A DNA stretch of 64,000 nucleotides from Pseudomonas pharyngis (GTDB taxonomy: Bacteria > Pseudomonadota > Gammaproteobacteria > Pseudomonadales > Pseudomonadaceae): assembly GCF_021602345.1 (NCBI RefSeq), contig NZ_BQID01000005.1, forward strand, positions 248,001-312,000. Direction: 5' to 3'. Below, one piece after another: positions 45,214-53,079 of the stretch (its first letter is position 1; each line of letters opens with the position of its first letter). Under the pieces are notes generated by a model. It worked only from the letters and a program-made list of their open reading frames with translations, had not been told where the DNA came from and ran no database searches. The translations under genes and the position numbers were made by a program.

Positions 45214-47484
45214 TCAACGAGCCGTGATTTTCCAGGCGCGGTGGATCTTGCCGTTGCGGGCGAAATCCGGGTCGATGGTGCTGGCGGTGATTTCCTCGAC
45301 CGCGTAACGCTCGGCCAGGTTGTCTTCGAGCTGGAACTTGCGGAAGTTGTTGGAGAAATACAACACCCCGCCCGCTGCCAGACGCGCCATGGCCAGGTCG
45401 ATCAACTGCACCTGATCACGCTGCACGTCGAAGATGCCTTCCATGCGCTTGGAGTTGGAGAAGGTCGGCGGATCGATGAAGATCAGGTCGTACTCTTCGC
45501 GGCAATTTTCCAGCCACGCCATCACATCGCCCTGCTCCAGACGGTTCTTGTCGGAGAAACCGTTGAGCGACAGGTTGCGGCGCGCCCAGTCGAGGTAGGT
45601 TTTCGACAGGTCGACGCTGGTGGTGCTGCGCGCGCCACCCTTGGCAGCGTGCACACTGGCGGTCGCGGTGTAGCAGAACAGGTTGAGGAAGCGCTTGCCG
45701 GCCGCCTCTTTCTGAATCCGCATGCGCATCGGCCGGTGATCGAGGAACAGCCCGGTGTCGAGGTAATCGGTGAGGTTGACCAGCAACTTCACGCCGCCCT
45801 CGGTCACTTCATTGAACTTGCCCTGAGCCGCCTGACGCTCGTACTGCTTGGTGCCGCTCTGACGCTCGCGGCGCTTGACCACCACGCGGCTCTTGTCGAT
45901 GTTCAGCGCCTGCGGGATGGCCGCCAGCGCGTCGAACATGCGGATCGAGGCTTTTTCCGGGTCGATAGACTTCGGCGCGGCATATTCCTGAACGTGTACC
46001 CAGTCGTGGTACAAGTCGATGGCCATGGCGTATTCCGGCATGTCCGCATCGTAGACGCGGTAGCAGTCGATGCCTTCGCGCTTGACCCACTTGCCCATGG
46101 CCTTGAGGTTCTTCTGCAGGCGGTTGGCAAACATCTGCCCGCCTTCGCTCAGGCGCGGCTGCTCGACCACTGGCGCCGGGGCCGGCGTCGGTTTGATCGG
46201 GTTACCGTTCTTGTTGAACTTGCGCTCTTGCGGCTCGTTCGGCGTCTGGTCGTAAGCGGCTTGCTCACGCTCGGCCTGACGCTGTTCCGGGGTGCGGCGC
46301 TCGCCGGTGACGAACTGATCCGGCAGGACTTTGATCAACAGCAGCTTGCACGGCAGCGCGCCGTTCCAGAACGAATACTGTTTGTGGCTGCGGATGCCCA
46401 TGCGCTTGCCCAGGTCCGGCGCGCCGGTGAACACCGCCGCTTCCCAGTTCAGGCAGGCCTGACGCAGACGCTCGCCGAGGTTTTGGTAGAGGTACAACAG
46501 GCTGGCTTCATCACCCAGACGCTCGCCGTACGGCGGGTTGCAGATGACCAGACCTTTCTGGTTCTGGTCCGGACGCGGTTCGAACGTCGCGACTTCGCCC
46601 TGATAGATCTTGATCCACTCGCTCAGGCCGGCGCGTTCGACGTTGTTGCGGCCCGGCTGAATCAGCCGGGGGTCGGCTTCATAACCACGGATCCACAGCG
46701 GCGGCTTGGCCAGACCGGCAGCAGCACGCTCGACGGCTTCTTCATGCAGTTTTTTCCACAGCGCCGGCACGTGACCGAGCCAGGCGGTAAAGCCCCACTG
46801 TTCGCGACGCAGGTTCGGCGCCATATCGGCGGCGATCATGCCGGCTTCGACCAGGAACGTACCGACACCGCACATCGGGTCCGCCAGCGCGCCACCTTCG
46901 GCGGCGATGCGCGGCCAGCCGGAACGGATCAGGATGGCGGCTGCGAGGTTTTCCTTCAGCGGCGCGGCGCCCTGCTGCAAGCGATAGCCGCGCTGGTGCA
47001 GGCTGTGGCCGGAGAGGTCGAGGGACAGAATCGCTTCGCCGCGATCCAGGCGCAGGTGAATGCGCAGATCCGGGTTGAGCTTGTCGATGCTTGGACGGTC
47101 ACCCTGCGGGGTGCGCAGTTTGTCGACGATGGCGTCCTTGACCTTCAGGGCGCCAAAGTGGGTGTTGTCGATGCCCGAGCCATGACCGCTGAATTCCACG
47201 GCCAGGGTGCCGTCGGCCAGCATGTGATCCTGCCAGTCGACGTCGAGTACACCGTGGTACAGGTCTTCGGCGTTTTTCATCGGGAAGCGCTTAAGGACAA
47301 GTAGCACCCGGTTGGCCAGACGCGACCAGAGGCACAGGCGATAAGCGGTTTCCATGGTCGCCATGCCACGCACGGCGGAGGTGTGTTCGCGGGCCTCTTC
47401 AAGGCCAAGCCCGACGGCTTCCTCGATGAGCAGGCCTTCAAGGCCTTTGGGGCAAGTGAGGAAGAGTTCGAAACGGTCGGACAT
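45214..47484 (-). CDS. rlmL: Bifunctional 23S rRNA methyltransferase RlmKL
   Basis: Fused enzyme that makes m2G2445 (RlmL half) and m7G2069 (RlmK half) in 23S rRNA. The protein has 756 residues. The N-terminal THUMP and RlmL methylase part contains DPMCGVGTFLVEAGM and the catalytic ICNPPYGERLG; a charged Gln/Glu-rich linker near residues 380-440 is followed by the RlmK part with NLFCYTATASVHAAKGGA and FIDPPTFSNSKRM. GGAA lies before the ATG at 47484. It is divergent from rmf, and both act on ribosomes. Confidence 0.96.
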   Translation of the reverse strand: MSDRFELFLTCPKGLEGLLIEEAVGLGLEEAREHTSAVRGMATMETAYRLCLWSRLANRVLLVLKRFPMKNAEDLYHGVLDVDWQDHMLADGTLAVEFSGHGSGIDNTHFGALKVKDAIVDKLRTPQGDRPSIDKLNPDLRIHLRLDRGEAILSLDLSGHSLHQRGYRLQQGAAPLKENLAAAILIRSGWPRIAAEGGALADPMCGVGTFLVEAGMIAADMAPNLRREQWGFTAWLGHVPALWKKLHEEAVERAAAGLAKPPLWIRGYEADPRLIQPGRNNVERAGLSEWIKIYQGEVATFEPRPDQNQKGLVICNPPYGERLGDEASLLYLYQNLGERLRQACLNWEAAVFTGAPDLGKRMGIRSHKQYSFWNGALPCKLLLIKVLPDQFVTGERRTPEQRQAEREQAAYDQTPNEPQERKFNKNGNPIKPTPAPAPVVEQPRLSEGGQMFANRLQKNLKAMGKWVKREGIDCYRVYDADMPEYAMAIDLYHDWVHVQEYAAPKSIDPEKASIRMFDALAAIPQALNIDKSRVVVKRRERQSGTKQYERQAAQGKFNEVTEGGVKLLVNLTDYLDTGLFLDHRPMRMRIQKEAAGKRFLNLFCYTATASVHAAKGGARSTTSVDLSKTYLDWARRNLSLNGFSDKNRLEQGDVMAWLENCREEYDLIFIDPPTFSNSKRMEGIFDVQRDQVQLIDLAMARLAAGGVLYFSNNFRKFQLEDNLAERYAVEEITASTIDPDFARNGKIHRAWKITAR

Positions 47485-48014
47485 GGTTTTTCCAGAGCCT
47501 TTGGCTGATGAACCGGCAACGCATTGCCGGTCCGGTTTTCAATCAGGCGCTTTTCTACAAGAGCGCCCGCGTGGCACGAAGGTGTGCCGTTCCATCCCCG
47601 CTGCTCGGGTTAAAGGAGCTTAGATGCCGGGACAGATAAAAAAGTTGAAGCAACAAAATGACTCAAAGCAACCCTTCGTCGAATAGTAGCCCAGCGTAAA
47701 CGTGGGTCATTCTCACTAAAGGATTAACCTCATCATCCAGCGCGGGGCCGATCATACCGGGGTTTGGCCAATGGACGCTGGATAAATACGCGGTTACTTA
47801 TGGCCATAGCATCTTTTTCGTTACGTCCTTATGACAAAACGGTCATTCCATCGATGTGACTCATTGGTTAGAACTGAACACAGGTTGACGTCGCAACGGC
47901 GTCAACACCTTGGCTCGCCACGCCGGCAGCGAGCCGCCAACGGCAGAGTTTTTCTGCCAGACCTCAATTGAGGTCGACGCGACAAAAACAGTCAACAAGT
48001 GAGGGAAACACCCT
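47485..48014. other. rlmKL-rmf intergenic region with structured rmf leader
   Basis: 530 bases without a standard gene. They contain a hairpin CCGGCAA-CGCA-TTGCCGG (47513-47530), a possible 20-codon reading frame with a good ribosome site (47624-47686), and four consecutive hairpins directly before rmf (47884-47975). The rmf promoter must lie between about 47690 and 47880. Confidence 0.6.
47884..47996 (+). promoter_or_regulatory. Structured 5' leader of rmf
   Basis: Four adjacent inverted repeats: GTTGACG/CGTCAAC (47884-47906), GGCTCGC/GCGAGCC (47912-47935), GGCAGA/TCTGCC (47942-47958) and the perfect palindrome GACCTCAATTGAGGTC (47960-47975). A second GTCAAC at 47991-47996, close to the ribosome site, could pair with the first GTTGAC instead, which allows two alternative folds. 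Function unknown. Confidence 0.55.
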
Positions 48015-48230
48015 ATGAGAAGACTTAAGCGTGATCCGTTGGAAAGAGCATTTTTGCGCGGATATCAATATGGCGTTGGTGGTAAATCCCGTGAGCTTTG
48101 CCCATTTACTCTACCGTCGGTACGTCAAGCCTGGATCAACGGCTGGCGAGAAGGACGCGGCGACAACTGGGACGGTATGACCGGCACTGCGGGAATCCAC
48201 AGACTCAACGAACTTCACGCCGTCGGCTGA
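48015..48230 (+). CDS. rmf: Ribosome modulation factor
   Basis: Small basic protein that binds resting ribosomes and drives 100S dimer formation in stationary phase. The protein has 71 residues beginning MRRLKRDPLERAFLRGYQYG and containing SRELCPFTLPSVRQAWINGW, both hallmarks of RMF. It is longer at the C-terminus than E. coli RMF (55 residues), as usual in Pseudomonas. GAGGG lies 10 bases upstream. The long hairpin-rich leader suggests post-transcriptional control. A strong terminator follows. Confidence 0.97.
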   Translation: MRRLKRDPLERAFLRGYQYGVGGKSRELCPFTLPSVRQAWINGWREGRGDNWDGMTGTAGIHRLNELHAVG

Positions 48231-48319
48231 CACAGGGCACTTATTCCGACACGACAATCTGATTTCGTAACAACCTGATCACCATGCACGTCCTTCCCGG
48301 ACGGCGGGCTACGGCCCAG

Positions 48320-48344
48320 GGGCTCCTTCGAGGAGCCCTTTTTT
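48320..48344 (+). terminator. Rho-independent terminator after rmf
   Basis: GGGCTCCT-TCG-AGGAGCCC (48320-48338, with a TCG loop) followed by six T residues. It lies between convergent rmf and pyrD. Confidence 0.92.
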
Positions 48345-48368
48345 ATGCCTGCCTTTTAAATCCGCAAA

Positions 48369-49388
48369 TCAGCGTTTGGCGGCGATTGCGTCCACGGACT
48401 CGCGGATCAGCGCCGGGCCCTTATAGATGAAGCCGGAGTAGATCTGCACCAGACTCGCGCCAGCCGCGATCTTCTCGGCCGCATGCTTGCCTTCGGTGAT
48501 GCCGCCCGCCGCGATGATCGGCAGCTTGCCGCCCAGCTCGGACGCCAGCACTTTCACGGTATGGGTGCTCTTCTCGCGAACCGGCGCGCCGGACAGACCG
48601 CCCGCCTCGTCCCCGTGTTCCATGCCTTCGACGCCCACGCGGCTGAGGGTGGTGTTGGTGGCGATCACCGCGTCCATCCCGGTTTCGATCAGTGCTTGGG
48701 CGACTTGCGCGGTTTCTTCGTCGGTCATGTCCGGCGCGATCTTGATCGCCAGCGGTACATGCTTGCCGTGGCGCAGGGCCAGTTCGGCGCGACGCGTGGC
48801 CAGGTCCGCCAGCAATTGCTTGAGCGAATCACCGAATTGCAGGCTGCGCAGGCCCGGGGTGTTCGGCGAACTGACGTTGACCGTGACGTAACTGGCGTGA
48901 GCGTAGACCTTGTCCAGGCAGATCAGGTAGTCGTCTACTGCGCGCTCGACCGGGGTGTCGAAGTTCTTGCCGATGTTGATCCCCAGCACGCCTTTGTATT
49001 TGGCCGCCGCCACCCGCGCCAGCAGGTTATCCACACCGAGGTTGTTGAACCCCATGCGGTTGATGATCGCCTCGGCTTCCGGCAGACGGAAAATCCGTGG
49101 TTTCGGGTTGCCCGGCTGCGGACGCGGGGTCACGGTGCCGATTTCGACAAACCCGAAACCCAGCTGGGCGAAGCCGTCGATGGCCGCGCCGTTCTTGTCC
49201 AGACCGGCCGCCAGACCCACAGGGTTCGGAAACGTCAGGCCCATGACATTCACCGGCAGCGACGCCGGCGCCTTGCACAGCACGCCGTTGAGGCCCAAAC
49301 GCCCGCCCGCGCCGATCAGATCCAGCGACAGATCGTGGGAGGTTTCCGGGGAAAGTTTGAACAACAGCTGACGGGCCAGGGTGTACAT
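48369..49388 (-). CDS. pyrD: Dihydroorotate dehydrogenase (quinone), class 2
   Basis: Membrane-associated FMN enzyme of pyrimidine synthesis, oxidising dihydroorotate to orotate with quinone as acceptor. The protein has 339 residues. It shows the amphipathic N-terminal membrane helix ([20 protein letters not shown]) that marks class 2, the [13 protein letters not shown] motif, the catalytic serine region [14 protein letters not shown], and the C-terminal FMN-phosphate site [12 protein letters not shown] and [14 protein letters not shown]. Its start is only about 60-120 bases from the nasS leader, which reads in the opposite direction. Confidence 0.97.
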   Translation of the reverse strand: MYTLARQLLFKLSPETSHDLSLDLIGAGGRLGLNGVLCKAPASLPVNVMGLTFPNPVGLAAGLDKNGAAIDGFAQLGFGFVEIGTVTPRPQPGNPKPRIFRLPEAEAIINRMGFNNLGVDNLLARVAAAKYKGVLGINIGKNFDTPVERAVDDYLICLDKVYAHASYVTVNVSSPNTPGLRSLQFGDSLKQLLADLATRRAELALRHGKHVPLAIKIAPDMTDEETAQVAQALIETGMDAVIATNTTLSRVGVEGMEHGDEAGGLSGAPVREKSTHTVKVLASELGGKLPIIAAGGITEGKHAAEKIAAGASLVQIYSGFIYKGPALIRESVDAIAAKR

Positions 49389-49509
49389 GGGCGGCTATGA
49401 CTCGGGCGGCGAAAAGAGGCGGCGATTATAGCCGGGCATCCCCCCGCCGCGCGAGGCGCACGGGTAAATCCGTGCGCATGGCATATGCCTTGCACCTTCC
49501 ACGGCATCA

Positions 49510-49597
49510 GCCGGCAGGCCAATGGTGGCGTGCAGGCAAGGACAACGGCGTCGTCTCTCGGTTTTGCGCGGGCAAAGCCTGGGACGACGTTTTTTTT
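49510..49597 (+). promoter_or_regulatory. ANTAR-type antiterminator and terminator in the nasS leader
   Basis: Hairpin A (49510-49537) has a long stem with two mismatches and the hexaloop AATGGT. Hairpin B (49539-49554) is AGGAC-AACGGC-GTCGT. Both loops have A at position 1 and G at position 4, as needed for ANTAR proteins. A terminator (CGTCGTCTC at 49549-49557 pairing with GGGACGACG at 49581-49589, then eight T) uses the right arm of hairpin B, so the two folds exclude each other. The nasS ATG is 14 bases after the T run. NasT is the expected binder. Confidence 0.7.
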
Positions 49598-49610
49598 GAG
49601 GGTGGCTTTC

Positions 49611-50822
49611 ATGACTCAAACCTCCGCCGGGCCGCTGGCCTGGCTCAACGGCAGCGATGCCCCGGAAAAAAGCGCGATCAACCTCGGCTTCATGGCCCTG
49701 AGCGACTGCGCCTCGCTGGTGGTCGCGGCTACTCAGGGCTTTGCCCAGCCTTACGGCCTGACCCTGAACCTCAAGCGCCAGAGTTCCTGGGCCAACCTGC
49801 GGGACAATCTGGTCAGCGGCGAACTCGATGCCGCCCACAGCCTTTACGGCCTGATCTACGCGGTGCATCTGGGCATCGGCGGCGTCGCGTCAACCGACAT
49901 GGCGGTGCTGATGGGCCTGAACCAGAACGGCCAGAGCCTCAACCTGTCCCACGGTTTGCAGGGCCTGGGCGTGACCGGTCCTGAAGCGCTGCACCATCAT
50001 GTGCACCAAACCCGCGCAAAACTGACCTTCGCCCAGACCTTCCCGACCGGCACCCATGCCATGTGGCTGTATTACTGGCTGGCGAGCCAGGGCATTCATC
50101 CGTTGCAGGATGTCGACAGCGTGGTGGTGCCGCCGCCGCAAATGGTCGCGCACCTTCAGGCCGGTCGCATCGATGGTTTATGCGTCGGCGAGCCCTGGGC
50201 GGCCAGCGCCGTGCAGCAGAATCTCGGCTTCACGCTGGCCACCAGCCAGACCATCTGGCCCGATCACCCGGAAAAAGTCCTCGGCTGCACCCGCGCCTTC
50301 GTCGAGCAATACCCCAACACCGCGCGCGCGCTGGTGATGGCGATCCTCGAGGCCAGCCGTTTCATCGAAGAGAGCCCGGAAAACCGCCGCAGCACCGCGC
50401 AGTTGCTGAGCGCCCCGGAATACCTCGACGCCCCGGTGTCCTGCATCGAACCACGCTTTCTCGGCGACTACGACGATGGCCTCGGCAATCGCTGGCAAGA
50501 CCCGCACGCCCTGCGCTTTCACGGCGATGGCGCGGTGAACCTGCCGTACCTGTCGGACGGCATGTGGTTCATGACCCAGTTTCGCCGTTGGGGCTTGCTG
50601 CGCGATGACCCGGACTACCTCGCCGTCGCCCGTCAGGTGCAGCAACTGGAGATCTATCGCGACGCAGCGACTGCTGTGGGCGTTGCGGCCTGGGGCAAGG
50701 ACATGCGCAGCAGCCAGTTGATCGACGGCAAAATCTGGGACGGTAGCGAACCGGCAGCCTACGCCCGAAGCTTCAAGCTCCACGCGCTGAGCGACAGCGC
50801 CCCCCTTCTCGCCCGCCGCTGA
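49611..50822 (+). CDS. nasS: Nitrate sensor NasS (NrtA/CmpA-like, cytoplasmic)
   Basis: Cytoplasmic nitrate/nitrite-binding protein that sequesters NasT when nitrate is absent. The protein has 403 residues from the ATG at 49611. It resembles the NrtA periplasmic nitrate receptor (INLGFMALSDCASLVVAATQ, GELDAAHSLYGLIYAV) but lacks a signal peptide, which is the mark of NasS. An in-frame start at 49485 would read through the leader terminator and is rejected. nasT follows after 15 bases. The leader suggests that nasST is itself under NasT antitermination. Confidence 0.94.
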   Translation: MTQTSAGPLAWLNGSDAPEKSAINLGFMALSDCASLVVAATQGFAQPYGLTLNLKRQSSWANLRDNLVSGELDAAHSLYGLIYAVHLGIGGVASTDMAVLMGLNQNGQSLNLSHGLQGLGVTGPEALHHHVHQTRAKLTFAQTFPTGTHAMWLYYWLASQGIHPLQDVDSVVVPPPQMVAHLQAGRIDGLCVGEPWAASAVQQNLGFTLATSQTIWPDHPEKVLGCTRAFVEQYPNTARALVMAILEASRFIEESPENRRSTAQLLSAPEYLDAPVSCIEPRFLGDYDDGLGNRWQDPHALRFHGDGAVNLPYLSDGMWFMTQFRRWGLLRDDPDYLAVARQVQQLEIYRDAATAVGVAAWGKDMRSSQLIDGKIWDGSEPAAYARSFKLHALSDSAPLLARR

Positions 50823-50837
50823 CAGGAGACCGCGAAC

Positions 50838-51413
50838 ATGCTGCGCATTCTGCTGATCAACGACACCGCGAAAAAAGTCGGGCGCCTGAAAGCCGCGTTG
50901 ACCGAGGCCGGTTTCGAAGTGATCGACGAGTCGGGCCTGACCATCGACCTGCCGGCGCGCGTCGAAACGGTGCGTCCGGACGTGATCCTGATCGATACCG
51001 AGTCACCGAGCCGCGATGTGATGGAGCAAGTGGTGCTGGTCAGCCGCGACCAGCCCCGGCCGATCGTGATGTTCACCGACGAGCATGATCCCGGCGTGAT
51101 GCGTCAGGCGATCAAGTCCGGGGTCAGTGCCTACATCGTCGAGGGCATTCACGCACAACGCTTGCAGCCGATTCTCGACGTGGCCATGGCCCGCTTCGAG
51201 AGCGATCAGGCCTTGCGCGCCCAGCTTCAGGCCCGCGACCAGCAACTGGCCGAGCGCAAACGCATCGAACTGGCCAAGGGCCTGTTGATGAAAATGAAGG
51301 ACTGCAACGAAGAAGAGGCCTACACCCTGATGCGCCGCCAGGCCATGAGCCGCCAGCAGAAACTGATTCAGGTGGCGGAGCAGATCATCGCCATGAGCGA
51401 GCTGCTTGGCTGA
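50838..51413 (+). CDS. nasT: ANTAR antiterminator response regulator NasT
   Basis: RNA-binding regulator of nitrate assimilation; it binds leader hairpins and stops formation of the terminator. The protein has 191 residues. An N-terminal receiver-like domain (MLRILLINDTAKKVGRLKAA, VILIDTESPSRD) is followed by a C-terminal ANTAR domain (about residues 135-188) with the conserved AKGLLMKMKDCNEEEAYTLM and RRQAMSRQQK helices. In known systems it is held by NasS, not by phosphorylation. Three matching leaders are seen in the window. Confidence 0.95.
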   Translation: MLRILLINDTAKKVGRLKAALTEAGFEVIDESGLTIDLPARVETVRPDVILIDTESPSRDVMEQVVLVSRDQPRPIVMFTDEHDPGVMRQAIKSGVSAYIVEGIHAQRLQPILDVAMARFESDQALRAQLQARDQQLAERKRIELAKGLLMKMKDCNEEEAYTLMRRQAMSRQQKLIQVAEQIIAMSELLG

Positions 51414-51438
51414 AATTCTGCGCTACTTTTGCAGCGAA

Positions 51439-51638
51439 AAATCAAAAGCGCCCTCACCCTAGCCCTCTCCCGGAGGGAGAGGGAACCGACCGCAGTGTCC
51501 TGCGTCATACATCGACCTGAAAAACCCAGTCGATTATGGATTCAAAGCCGATCGCTCACGTCGGCGTATCTCTCGAATATCCCCCGATCAGTTCCCTCTC
51601 CCTCCGGGAGAGGGTTAAGGTGAGGGGCTTTTGATTTT
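51439..51638. mobile_element. MITE-like element with about 47-bp inverted ends
   Basis: Left end (51439-51485) and right end (51591-51638) are near-perfect inverted copies, and each end is itself a palindrome (CCCTCTCCC...GGGAGAGGG). The 105-base centre has no gene. The element is about 200 bases and lies between nasT and the sigma-54 promoter of the nitrate transporter. The core CCCTCACCCTAGCCCTCTCCC-like motif recurs in many proteobacterial genomes as a short palindromic repeat. No transposase is seen, so mobility would need help in trans. Confidence 0.75.
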
Positions 51639-51642
51639 GACT

Positions 51643-51659
51643 TGGCACAAATCTCGCTA
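51643..51659 (+). promoter_or_regulatory. Sigma-54 promoter of the nitrate transporter operon
   Basis: TTGGCACAAATCTCGCTAT has the -24 GG (51644-51645) and -12 GC (51656-51657) separated by exactly ten bases, with TGGCAC matching the consensus. It is directly before an ANTAR-type leader and implies NtrC-dependent activation under nitrogen limitation. Confidence 0.75.
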
Positions 51660-51672
51660 TGTAATCCCTACA

Positions 51673-51758
51673 GGTAACCAACGGCGGTTGCCCCACCTAC
51701 GACAAAGACGTCGCTCACCTTCTTCGCCCCTTTCGGCGATCCGGGTAGCGGCGTTTTT
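51673..51758 (+). promoter_or_regulatory. ANTAR-type antiterminator and terminator before the nitrate transporter
   Basis: Hairpin 1 is GGTAACC-AACGGC-GGTTGCC (51673-51692) and hairpin 2 is CGAC-AAAGAC-GTCG (51700-51713). Both hexaloops have A1 and G4. The terminator pairs AAAGACGTCGCT (51704-51715) with AGCGGCGTTTTT (51747-51758), sharing the loop and right arm of hairpin 2, so NasT binding should prevent termination. Confidence 0.8.
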
Positions 51759-51860
51759 GCGTTTTGGCCCCACAGCCCGGGGCCGGTGGTGCGGCCGTGG
51801 CGGCGCTCCACTTGCTGGCTTGTGACTCCTTCTCGAGATTCTTAACAGCTGAGGTGCGCG

Positions 51861-53072
51861 ATGAATAAAAGCTTCTGGAAATCCGGCCACACCCCGACCC
51901 TGTTCGCGGCCTTCCTGTATTTCGACCTGAGCTTCATGGTCTGGTATCTGCTCGGCCCGCTGGCGGTGCAGATTGCTGGCGACCTGCACCTGACCACTCA
52001 ACAGCGCGGCCTCGTGGTGGCCACGCCGATTCTGGCCGGCGCGGTGCTGCGCTTTGCGATGGGCATGCTTGCCGATCGCCTGTCACCCAAGACTGCCGGG
52101 CTGATCGGCCAGGTGATCGTGATCTGCGCATTGTTCGGTGCCTGGAAACTCGGCATCCACAGTTACGAACAGGCTCTGCTGCTCGGCCTGTTCCTCGGCA
52201 TGGCCGGCGCCTCATTCGCCGTGGCCCTGCCGCTGGCCTCGCAGTGGTATCCGCCGGAGCATCAGGGCAAGGCGATGGGCATCGCCGGGGCCGGCAATTC
52301 CGGGACCGTGTTCGCGGCGCTGATCGCCCCGGTGCTGGCGGCGGCGTTTGGCTGGAGCAATGTGTTCGGGTTCGCCCTGATTCCGCTGCTCCTGACCCTG
52401 GTGCTGTTCGCCTGGCTGGCAAAAAACGCCCCGGAGCGGCCAAAAGCCAAATCCATGGCCGACTACTTCAAGGCCCTGGGCGACCGCGACAGCTGGTGGT
52501 TCATGTTTTTCTACAGCGTCACCTTCGGCGGCTTCATCGGCCTGGCCAGCGCCCTGCCCGGCTACTTCAACGATCAATACGGCCTGAGCCCAGTGACCGC
52601 CGGTTACTACACCGCCGCCTGCGTGTTCGGCGGCAGCCTGATGCGTCCGCTGGGTGGCGCGCTGGCTGATCGTTTCGGTGGGATTCGCACGCTTTTGGCG
52701 ATGTACACGGTGGCCGCAGTTTGTATCGCAGCGGTCGGCTTCAACCTGCCAAGTTCCTACGCGGCGCTGGCACTTTTCGTCTGCACCATGCTCGGTCTCG
52801 GCGCGGGTAATGGCGCAGTGTTCCAACTGGTGCCGCAACGTTTCCGCCGCGAGATCGGTGTGATGACCGGGCTGATCGGCATGGCCGGCGGCATCGGCGG
52901 TTTCGCCCTGGCGGCAGGCATGGGCGCGATCAAACAGAGCACCGGCAGCTATCAACTGGCGCTGTGGTTGTTCGCCAGCCTTGGTGTGCTGGCGTGGTTC
53001 GGTTTGCACGGGGTGAAACGGCGCTGGAGAACCACTTGGGGTTCGGCGGCCGTGACCGCTGCCCGGGTCTGA
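51861..53072 (+). CDS. Nitrate/nitrite MFS transporter (NarK/NasA type)
   Basis: Inner-membrane nitrate importer for assimilation. The protein has 403 residues with about 12 hydrophobic helices. It shows the MFS loop motif GMLADRLSPKTAGL, and the nitrate-signature-like GLGAGNGAVFQLVPQRFRREIG and GMAGGIGGFALA segments. GAGG lies upstream of the ATG. It is first in the operon with the kinase/phosphatase gene, seven bases from it, and is controlled by a sigma-54 promoter and an ANTAR leader. The equivalent P. aeruginosa gene is nasA. Confidence 0.94.
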   Translation: MNKSFWKSGHTPTLFAAFLYFDLSFMVWYLLGPLAVQIAGDLHLTTQQRGLVVATPILAGAVLRFAMGMLADRLSPKTAGLIGQVIVICALFGAWKLGIHSYEQALLLGLFLGMAGASFAVALPLASQWYPPEHQGKAMGIAGAGNSGTVFAALIAPVLAAAFGWSNVFGFALIPLLLTLVLFAWLAKNAPERPKAKSMADYFKALGDRDSWWFMFFYSVTFGGFIGLASALPGYFNDQYGLSPVTAGYYTAACVFGGSLMRPLGGALADRFGGIRTLLAMYTVAAVCIAAVGFNLPSSYAALALFVCTMLGLGAGNGAVFQLVPQRFRREIGVMTGLIGMAGGIGGFALAAGMGAIKQSTGSYQLALWLFASLGVLAWFGLHGVKRRWRTTWGSAAVTAARV

Positions 53073-53079
53073 GGCCCGA

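Noticed and set aside
45145-47304. A 719-codon frame opposite rlmKL
   Set aside because: Antisense shadow; RlmKL has both NPPY and DPPTF motifs in the minus-strand frame.
49485-49610. An upstream start for nasS giving 445 residues
   Set aside because: It would translate through the leader hairpins and terminator, and the added residues do not resemble NasS.
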